Assembly: GCA_009781815.1 (NCBI GenBank)
Contig: WQVB01000010.1
Span: 1 to 14,161, forward strand
Source of the DNA: Defluviitaleaceae bacterium
GTDB lineage: Bacteria; Bacillota; Clostridia; Lachnospirales; WRAX01
DNA length: 14,161 bases
Reading direction: 5' to 3'
Shown: positions 5,687 through 12,500 of the stretch, one piece after another
Position numbering within the stretch: the stretch's first letter is position 1
How the letters are laid out: each line of letters opens with the position of its first letter
Notes under the pieces: generated by a model
What the model saw: only the letters and a program-made list of their open reading frames with translations
Database searches by the model: none
What the model was told of the DNA's origin: nothing
Translations under genes and position numbers: made by a program

Positions 5687-5812
5687 TCGTCATTGCGGAC
5701 TTGATCCGCAATCTCCTTACTTGCAATCACTTATTTTAAAGCGATAAGTGTATTGAGATTGCGGATCCGTAGGTTGAGCCTGGTTTTAGGCGAAACAAGT
5801 CCGCAATGACGA
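5687..5812. repeat. Palindromic repeat copy B with a 29-bp insertion in the right arm
   Basis: Left arm 5687-5715 is identical to the left arm of copy A. The right arm is split: 5755-5766 (GAGATTGCGGAT) and 5796-5812 (starts CAAGTCCGC) are together the exact complement, with 29 extra bases in between (5767-5795). The spacer contains a mini-hairpin (CACTTAT/ATAAGTG) in the same place as the one in copy A, though its sequence differs. Confidence 0.88.
5767..5795. repeat. 29-bp hairpin inserted in palindromic repeat copy B
   Basis: The extra bases begin CCGTAGGTTGAGCC and contain a small hairpin GCCT-GGTTTT-AGGC (5778-5791 region). Removing them restores a perfect 29-bp arm. No target-site duplication is obvious. 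Confidence 0.7.
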
Positions 5813-5825
5813 ACTGGAGTAATCG

Positions 5826-5843
5826 GCAAATTAGATTGACGTG
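5826..5843. repeat. 18-bp word matching 2828-2845 in inverted orientation
   Basis: GCAAATTAGATTGACGTG is the exact reverse complement of 2828-2845. Downstream, up to CTCAGGATG at 5913-5921, about 70 bp including GATTCTGAATCC and CGTCATAATCC are present here but missing from the copy near 2820, so this is the longer version of the compound repeat. The 5813-5944 gap holds nothing else recognised. Confidence 0.7.
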
Positions 5844-5944
5844 TCCTGTGCTTTAGACGGGATCCCTCTCCTAGTCGTCATAATCCAAGAAGGTTAGGGA
5901 TTCTGAATCCAGCTCAGGATGTCGACTAGTAAATCCATTATACC

Positions 5945-6775
5945 CTAAAACCTATGGGGGTTGATGTAAAAATTGGACATGTTTTTTTGATACTCTTGAG
6001 GGGTTACCCCGCAAACCTCCTTAAAATCACGCATAAAGTGAGATAAATCATAAAACCCCATCGCATCCGAAATTAGGGTGATGTTGTTTGTTTTCTTAAG
6101 CAGGCGGATGGCATTGTTAACCCTCACCAGCCTAGAAAAAGCCTTTATGCTCATGCCTATGCTATCTTTGAAAATCCTATTTAAATGCCGCTGGCTATAA
6201 TGCACCTCCTCCGCCAAAGCCTTTACGGATATAGCTCCATCACAAGTAACAATGCCCCTCAACGCCGCCTCAAAATGAGGGTTGAAGGGGGTGTATAAAT
6301 TATTGAGTAAAAGGTTGTCCAAGCTCTCAACCAACTGGCAAAGGTTGTCTGACCTCTCTGCCACATCAGCCAACATTCTAGCTAACTTAGGGTTTATCTC
6401 ATTAAAAGAAAAGTTTTTATCCACCATCTCTTGCTGCCCAGCCCCTAGCAAAGCGTAGAGGCCAGCGGGTTTAAACTCTATGGTTATAACCATTTTAAGC
6501 TTATTAAACGCACCTCCAAATGCAAAAGGTCTAGCCGCAGGTCCATCTAGGTTAACGACCACCCCGCCTTCACAAACATCTATAGAAAGGGCGGCACAGC
6601 CTGATGGAACGGAGATAAGCCCATCAGGAAGAAGAATATTTGATGGAAACGTGATATTATAATTTGAAACATAACTTCGCAAAGGTGCAAGGGGCAAAAT
6701 ACAAACAAAATCCTCAGTTTGCAACAAAACTCGGCTTTTATCTTTAAAGTCATATAAGTCTTTTTTTGAAATCAT
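5945..6775 (-). CDS. AraC-family transcriptional regulator
   Basis: 276 residues; AAGGGGGG 6 nt upstream of the ATG at 6775. The C-terminal AraC DNA-binding domain (about 168-265) has both helix-turn-helix units: ISVKALAEEVHYSQRHLNRI (182-201) and ITLISDAMGFYDLSHFMRDF (232-251), closing with the family signature FKEVCGVTPQEYQK. The N-terminal ~150 residues (ending in VITIEFKPAGLYALLG and an FSFNEINP stretch) resemble the DUF6597-type domain common before AraC HTH regions in Firmicutes and Bacteroidetes; its ligand is unknown. The gene is divergent from spmB with 89 bp between starts, so it may act on its own promoter or the shared intergenic region, but AraC regulators with this domain also act in trans. 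Confidence 0.9.
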   Translation of the reverse strand: MISKKDLYDFKDKSRVLLQTEDFVCILPLAPLRSYVSNYNITFPSNILLPDGLISVPSGCAALSIDVCEGGVVVNLDGPAARPFAFGGAFNKLKMVITIEFKPAGLYALLGAGQQEMVDKNFSFNEINPKLARMLADVAERSDNLCQLVESLDNLLLNNLYTPFNPHFEAALRGIVTCDGAISVKALAEEVHYSQRHLNRIFKDSIGMSIKAFSRLVRVNNAIRLLKKTNNITLISDAMGFYDLSHFMRDFKEVCGVTPQEYQKNMSNFYINPHRF

Positions 6776-6796
6776 GCCAAGCCCCCCTTCTTGTAT

Positions 6797-6825
6797 TTCT
6801 ATTTTACATCAAACAAGCATAGAAT
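6797..6825 (+). promoter_or_regulatory. Candidate mother-cell (sigma-E-like) promoter of spmB
   Basis: TTCTATT (6797-6803), 14 nt, CATAGAAT (6818-6825). The -10 matches the sigma-E/K pattern CATACAAT in seven of eight positions and the spacing is right, but the -35 is weak. In Bacillus subtilis spmAB is transcribed by sigma-E, which makes the match sensible. Start near 6832. Confidence 0.35.
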
Positions 6826-6849
6826 GTCCATAGGTTTAATGCTTTTAAC

Positions 6850-6855
6850 AAGGAG
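6850..6855 (+). promoter_or_regulatory. Ribosome binding site that decides the spmB start
   Basis: AAGGAG at 6850-6855 directly abuts an ATG at 6856, too close to serve it, but is 9 nt before the in-frame TTG at 6865. The TTG is therefore the likely start. Confidence 0.7.
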
Positions 6856-6864
6856 ATGCTTGTT

Positions 6865-7398
6865 TTGAATATAGTTTTGTTTATTTCTGACCTAATGATA
6901 CCCCTCACCATTGTAGGCATTATCGCATATGGCCTTATAAAACGCGCCCCCGTTTACGATAGCTTTTTAGGCGGGGCGGTTGAGGGGGTTAAAATCACCA
7001 CCAACATCTTCCCTACCCTTGTGGGGTTGATGGTGGCTGTAGGGGTTTTGCGAGCCAGCGGCACGCTAGATTTTATTGCAAACTTTTTAGCCCCTTTAAC
7101 CCGTCGCCTAGGCTTTCCTGAAGAGGCTTTGCCTCTTACCTTAATGCGTCTTGTGTCCTCCTCAGCCGCAACTGGTTTGCAGCTTGATGTATACGCCACC
7201 CACGGGCCAGACAGTTTTATCGGTCGCTTTGTATCCGTCATGATGTCTTCCACCGAGACGGTGTTTTATACTTTTAGTGTATACTTTCTTCACATAGGCA
7301 TCACCAAAACCCGCTACACCCTCTTTGGGGCCTTGTTTGCCAATGTGGTTAGCATTATCGCTTCGCTCATCATCACAATTTTGGTTTTTGGCACATAA
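6865..7398 (+). CDS. spmB: Spore maturation protein SpmB
   Basis: 177 residues from the TTG start (three residues longer if the ATG at 6856 is used). Hydrophobic throughout, with several membrane helices and the nucleoside-recognition/Gate-type core: VGLMVAVGVLRASGTLDF (53-70), an EALPLTLMRLVSSSAATG stretch (87-104), the signature ATHGPDSFIGR (111-121), and SSTETVFYTFSVYF followed by ITKTRY (146-151). Length equals that of typical SpmB (about 178). In Bacillus SpmA and SpmB together are needed for spore core dehydration. No spmA is adjacent: upstream is a divergent AraC gene and downstream a terminator. It is likely made in the mother cell or forespore during sporulation. Confidence 0.92.
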   Translation: MNIVLFISDLMIPLTIVGIIAYGLIKRAPVYDSFLGGAVEGVKITTNIFPTLVGLMVAVGVLRASGTLDFIANFLAPLTRRLGFPEEALPLTLMRLVSSSAATGLQLDVYATHGPDSFIGRFVSVMMSSTETVFYTFSVYFLHIGITKTRYTLFGALFANVVSIIASLIITILVFGT

Positions 7399-7440
7399 CA
7401 AAAACCTCATCAAGCTTGCTTAATGGACAACAACAAATAT

Positions 7441-7470
7441 AAACCAGCTATGATTATTAGCTGGTTTTTT
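7441..7470 (+). terminator. Intrinsic terminator of spmB
   Basis: AAACCAGCTA (7441-7450) pairs perfectly with TAGCTGGTTT (7458-7467) around a 7-nt loop, and the T run continues to 7470. It isolates spmB from the sigma-factor operon that follows. Confidence 0.9.
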
Positions 7471-7587
7471 GGTGTGCTTTGCATTTTAATTATAATTAAT
7501 TTTAAAAATAGTTCCGCAAATAAATATTTCGCCCTATATTAAGTATGTAAAAAATCAAAAACAGCGGGAGGGGGTGCGTCAATTGCG

Positions 7588-7920
7588 ATGATGATAACTA
7601 GAAGCGAAAATCAATTAAAATCAATTAAAATACCGAAATCTTTTATAGACCATGATGATATTAGATATTTAATGTATGATTTGCTAAACGATTTTAACTA
7701 TGAGGAAAAGCAGGCTATTTATTTTTATTGTATATTAGATGTCTCTATAAGTGATGTTGCAAAAGCTGTTCAATTGTCAAAGGAATATGTTATAATTGTT
7801 TTAAATTTATATCTGGAGAAGTTGAATATTAAGTTGAGTTTTTTCAAAAGCTTTATGTATTATGAAGAAGAGGATTTTCTGCTAATTGATGAGATGTTGC
7901 TTTCAGAGCAGATGTATTGA
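7588..7920 (+). CDS. Small sigma-region-4-like helix-turn-helix protein
   Basis: 110 residues, very AT-rich. Upstream is GGGAGGGGG (7565-7573) about 14 nt before the ATG, longer than usual spacing; ATG at 7591 is the alternative. Residues about 30-80 (LLNDFNYEEKQAIYFYCILD, then VSISDVAKAVQLSKEYVI, then VLNLYLEKLNIKL) follow the layout of sigma-70 region 4: a helix with conserved acidic-Lys-Gln-Ala pattern, a helix-turn-helix with ISDVAKAVQLS as the first helix and turn, and a closing amphipathic helix ending in 'KL'. Region 2, which melts the promoter, is absent, so it cannot be a complete sigma factor. The full sigma-factor gene starts 24 bp downstream, so the two are almost certainly co-transcribed. 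It may be a co-sigma, anti-sigma-like or DNA-binding accessory; the family is not recognised. Confidence 0.6.
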   Translation: MMITRSENQLKSIKIPKSFIDHDDIRYLMYDLLNDFNYEEKQAIYFYCILDVSISDVAKAVQLSKEYVIIVLNLYLEKLNIKLSFFKSFMYYEEEDFLLIDEMLLSEQMY

Positions 7921-7944
7921 TATGATCTATAAATTTCAGCGGCT

Positions 7945-9309
7945 TTGGTAGGTGTAAAATCAATTGAGAGGGGGTTGAGTAAGATTTCTAATATAGTTAA
8001 TAACGAAGATTTTCATGACTTAATAGAAAAGCTAAAAGATGGCGACAAGTCGGCCTTTGATGCTATTTATAAAAGGTGCTATAAATACCTTGTTTTTGTA
8101 TGCTCAAAATTTTGCAACAATAAAGAAGATATGGAAGATGTTATTCAAGAAACTTTCTTGATTGCCTTTAGAAAAGCAAGTGAGTTAAGAGCCGACACGC
8201 TGCTAGCCTATTTAAGAAAAATAGCGGTGCATGAGTGTTATAGAAAGCTCAACAAAAATATGCAAGGGTATATTTTGCCCTATGATGACAAATACGCTGA
8301 AAATCAAGCCGATTTAGACGAAGATTTTTTGCCAGAGAATTATTTGCAAAACAAAGAAAGCCGTGAGGAGCTTTTATCTACAATCAAATCTCTTCCAGAA
8401 AAGCAATGGAAAATGATTTATTTGTATTATTATGCGGAGTTTAGCACAAAAGAAATCGCAAATATGTATAGTTGCTCCGATAGAAACGTACGCAAAATCC
8501 TCCACACCGCTAGAGAAGCCATAAAAGCTAAGCTGGGAGGCAAAATATACAAGGTGGTTGCCTTGGCTCCCCTTGCTGCTTTGTTTCTTGCGGAGGAGCA
8601 AGCCTTTGCTGCAGGCTACACAAGCGTGGTTAATGCCTCTCCCTCCTCTGCCGCCAAGCCTGTCTTCACATATGCTGTTGCATCCTGCGTTGCGGTTGCT
8701 GTGGGTATTGTGGCTGCGGCTTTATACTTCTCTCCGCAAGCGTATGATGGGGAGTACCAAGCATATGAGCCTGCTTATGAAGCTAACGTATATGAGTTGA
8801 AAATAGATAAGGAGGAGGAATATTTTAAGCTTCCCTCGCCTAAAGTGGTAGATTTTGATTCGGTAAGCTATGAAGAGCAGGCTTACGAGCTGCCTTTGGA
8901 AGAGGCACCTGAGCTTGAGATTGAGGAAGAAGAGCTAACTCAATATGAAGTGGAGCTTTATCAAGAGCTAGAGCCTATCGAAGAGCCAGAGGCGGAGCTT
9001 GAAGAGTCAATGCCTGATGATGACACGCCTATAGATAGAACACAAGAGATTTTATTAGCTTTGGAGGCCGCAAGAAACCATGAAGACGTGGCAGGCATAA
9101 TTAGCCGTTTTGGCTTTATGTTTGAGCGGCAGATGCGTATCTTTTTAGGGGAGCTTCTTAGGTTTTATGTGGTAAACGAAGGCAGCGGCGACATTTTGAT
9201 AGGCACGTCTATCCACGAAGATGGTGGTGGCTGGCGTATGAGGTTTGAGTTTTTTGAAAGCTCCACAATGCCACAAGATATAGCAGACCTTCTTTTTTGG
9301 ATGGATTAA
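7945..9309 (+). CDS. ECF-type sigma factor fused to a transmembrane segment and acidic outer domain
   Basis: 454 residues from a TTG at 7945. The exact start is unclear: the best ribosome-site-like sequence GAGAGGGGG (7966-7974) lies inside this frame and abuts the next in-frame TTG (7975). Region 2 of an ECF sigma factor spans about 24-90 (IEKLKDGDKSAFDAIYKRCY and EDMEDVIQETFLIAF) and region 4 about 139-195 (LPEKQWKMIYLYYYAEFSTK with HTH STKEIANMYSCSDRNVRKI). Instead of ending there the protein continues with a hydrophobic stretch (203-222), a clear membrane helix (about 240-262), a Glu/Tyr/Pro-rich linker (266-366, strongly acidic), and a folded-looking C-terminal 90 residues. Ordinary ECF factors are about 160-200 residues. 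It is followed, after an inverted-repeat element, by a giant secreted protein, the likely target or cargo. Confidence 0.85.
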   Translation: MVGVKSIERGLSKISNIVNNEDFHDLIEKLKDGDKSAFDAIYKRCYKYLVFVCSKFCNNKEDMEDVIQETFLIAFRKASELRADTLLAYLRKIAVHECYRKLNKNMQGYILPYDDKYAENQADLDEDFLPENYLQNKESREELLSTIKSLPEKQWKMIYLYYYAEFSTKEIANMYSCSDRNVRKILHTAREAIKAKLGGKIYKVVALAPLAALFLAEEQAFAAGYTSVVNASPSSAAKPVFTYAVASCVAVAVGIVAAALYFSPQAYDGEYQAYEPAYEANVYELKIDKEEEYFKLPSPKVVDFDSVSYEEQAYELPLEEAPELEIEEEELTQYEVELYQELEPIEEPEAELEESMPDDDTPIDRTQEILLALEAARNHEDVAGIISRFGFMFERQMRIFLGELLRFYVVNEGSGDILIGTSIHEDGGGWRMRFEFFESSTMPQDIADLLFWMD

Positions 9310-9468
9310 TACTATTTCGCAATTAAAACCTTGCTAAAAATCGCAGGATTTTTGCATCAAGGCGAAGTTGGATAAATCGCAGTTTGCCCAAAGGCAAATA
9401 AGATTTTTCTAGCGAAGCATTGGTGCGAAAAGACAAGATTTTACAAGGATTTTAGTTGCGAAATAGTA
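9310..9468. repeat. 159-bp TA-flanked inverted-repeat element (MITE-like)
   Basis: The left end (9310-9333, starts TACTATTTCGCAATTAAAAC) and the right end (9444-9468) are reverse complements with one transition and one single-base gap. It starts at the base right after the TAA of the sigma-factor gene. TA outer ends, length, AATTAAA in the arm, and internal GGATTTTTG and AGGCGA words are shared with the element at 1368-1530. No reading frame. TA-flanked short elements with such ends are typically mobilised by IS630/Tc1-mariner transposases, none of which is in the window. Confidence 0.75.
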
Positions 9469-9520
9469 TAACCCTAAAGGGAAATAATAAAGCACAAAAT
9501 ATAAAAAAGGAGTTTTAAAG

Positions 9521-12500
9521 ATGACTTTAGCACGAACAAGCAATTTTAAAAGAATAGCTTCATTGCTTTTGGCTTTTATTATGCTGGTTGGCATTATGCC
9601 GATAACGGCAATTTCTGAAAGCTATAGCGAAATATATACACCAGAAATAGAGTTTAATGAGGATATAAGCCAAGAAGAAGTAGAAGAGGGCAATATACCA
9701 ATTGTGCTACATAGCAGCGGGCTAGACGTTACGCTAGAGGGGTTTTTTGATGATGCACAAGTAGTCAACTTTGCCACGCCTAACGCTACTTTTAACGGTG
9801 GCATTTGGACGTCTGCTGGCTCTTTTCAAACATTGGAGATATCCACCAGCTTCACGCCAGGCTCTACTAACCGCACAATAGAGGTGGCTTTAGATGATGG
9901 CTTTCAATTTATAGCCGCCCCAGGCATGAACCCATCAAGCGAGGGTTCAAGGTTTAGTAGCTGGACAGTTGACCCTAGCAACCTTTTGGGGGACCTTGCC
10001 GTAGCCGTGGACAGCGTAGAGTTTCACCCTAACCCTGCCATACGCCAATATGCCCAAGCTGACCACCCTCAGGTTGTGGCTGGCACTTTAGCTGTGGGTG
10101 CTTTGTTAAACACATATAGGTCAGGCGGGGGCAGGCTTGTTTTTAACATAGCCCCCGTGGTAAGCAATCTTAACCTTCGTATTGACATTGCGTCAGATTT
10201 CGCCTTTGCTTTGGGTGTAACTGGCGGAGGGTTTAGAGAAAACCCCATAAGGGTGAAAGTGTATGAAGACGGGGCTGTTACTCAAGAGCAGGCATTATAT
10301 AGATATCAATTTTCTGGCAATGCTGGCTTGAGCTTAAGGTTTCAACCAAACCAAGGCTCTCACACTTCACAAGATAGAGCACCAGGGCAAACTTGGGGGC
10401 ATAGCTTATCTATTCATCGCACCGCCCCAGGCACTACACCTCAACTAAACCAAAACCCTGCACGTTTTAACCAGCAGCTGCTGCATGAGCGTATAACCTT
10501 CACGGTTAGAGTGCCTAAGTGGGTTGTGGGTAGTGATGCTATCACAGGCCTTCCAATGCTTACGGCACACCCTATCGGCACTTCTCATAACTTAACAGCC
10601 AACACTTTTAACTATGAGGTGAGAGATGGGGGTGGAGATTATTATTTATTAGATATAATATTAACTGGTGCTAACCTTATCGCCGTTGGCAACGTGTCTA
10701 CACAATTTAGAATAGAAGGCACTATATGTGAAGATGCACTGCCAACCCCTGGGGCACTTGGGCTTTATATATCGGTTTTTGAAGCTGGCACACTTGAGGT
10801 TATACCCCTAGGCGAGGCATCCCCTGCCGCTAATGTAAGCGGCATGAGCCCATCAGGGAGCTTTAGAGTTAGGATACCCCAGCCTCACCTAAATAGATTA
10901 ACTGTATTGCCTTTAACTGGCGTTAACACTTTATCTCGCTTTCCCTCGCCTGTCCCTTTAGCACCAATGGGGGGCTTTAGAATTGAAAATAGCTTTTTAG
11001 AGCCTTTGACAAACCAAGCCGTGTTTGTTTATTTTCCTAACGACACTTTAAACTATAAAGGCATACAAGGCTTTCGCTTGCCAGCTGGTGCAAACGGCAT
11101 TGAGAACATTGTTGTAAATGTAATGACAAGAGATATGTCTGCAGGCACTCATGGAGAGTGGGTAGCAGGCAGCGAAAGGCAAATCCGCATAGATGGCCCA
11201 ATAGGCATCACCAACCCTCATAATGCTAACCGACCTTTTGCTAGCGTAGATATAAGCTTTGTGCCTCACGCTTCCAATTGGCTTCCAGCTCACTATCTTT
11301 TAAATTCAGATGAGTTTATTGTATCTTTGTATTATGAGCTTGCAGGTGATGTATCGGTAAACTCCCTATACAACCACAACTTTGGCTTTAACAGCCCTGA
11401 AATACACCAAACATTTATATATTATGGGCGATTGTTTGGAGAAGTGCCTCCTAACACTTCTCTCCCTGCTAGTGTATATGCTGGTGAGAGAGCTAACGTT
11501 TTAACAGGCAACACTCCAAATGGTGATAGAGATGATGTTTCAAGCACCCTCTACACCCGTGCAACAACATCTGCAATCGCCTCAGCCGCTGTGCCTCAAA
11601 TGACGCTTAATGCAGGCATAAGCAACTTTAGCGGCACTATAAACGCAGGCTCAACCGTTGACAATATAGTTTTTAGCCTTAGTAGAACAAATGGTGCTGC
11701 CAGCGGCACGCAAATGTTTGGGGCAGAAGGGTTTTATGTTTATTTGCGTTCTCCTCAAGGGCAAATTGATATTGACATAAACTCCATCGTGGTAAGGAAT
11801 ATGGGCAGAACGTGGAGTGTGGCAGACGGCACAATTTTAACCGCACCAGCTGGCCCAAATGACGTAACGGTTGAAGAGATAGTAGACTCTAGCGGTGCTA
11901 CAGTTTATCGCTTAAGAGTGCCAGAGGCCGTTGTTGGGTGGTTTAGTGGCGGCTTTGGGGCATATAGCTTAAGGGTGTACATGTCTGCATTTATTCCACC
12001 AACAGCTAGAACGGGGCCTTTGGCTTTAAATGATGTTTTTATGGCTAGGGTTATGGATGAAAACATCGCAACAGCTGGCTCTACAAGAACCCTTAACAAC
12101 AGCACCTTTCATTTTGGCACCGCTAACCAAGTGGTGGTGGCTGGCAGCGGCACTATAAACCTTGTAGGCTTTTCTGAAGTGCTTGTAGGTAGTGAAGTTG
12201 CCCTAGTGCGTAACGGCACAACTGGCACTTTTGGGTTTTTTAACCCAGCAAACCCTGACAGCATGTTAGAGATTATAAATGGCGATGAGGTTGACGTTCG
12301 CATCACCATGACAAACAACTCTGAAGTAGTTGTTAATGACTTTTACGCCATTATACCAATACCAAGGCAAGGGGCAACCGCTGGCGGGTATTTTCAAGCT
12401 AACCCATTTGGCTTTGATATGCACTTTGCTGGCTTGGTTGGCAGCTTGCCAGCAGGGTATAGGGTACGTTACGCAACAACCCATAGCGAAACACGAGGGG

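Noticed and set aside
5643..5726. 28-residue N-terminal extension of the PNPOx-family gene
   Set aside because: Lies in a palindromic repeat and ignores the good AAGGAG before the ATG at 5642.
7535..7540. TATATT as -10 of the sigma-factor operon
   Set aside because: At 17 nt spacing the -35 (TTCCGC) matches only two consensus bases; the operon promoter remains unassigned in the AT-rich 7471-7587 gap.
9439..9468. Promoter for the adhesin inside the right arm of the second inverted-repeat element (TTACAA-17-TAGTAT)
   Set aside because: Both boxes are poor (three and four of six matches); kept only as a possibility within the operon finding.
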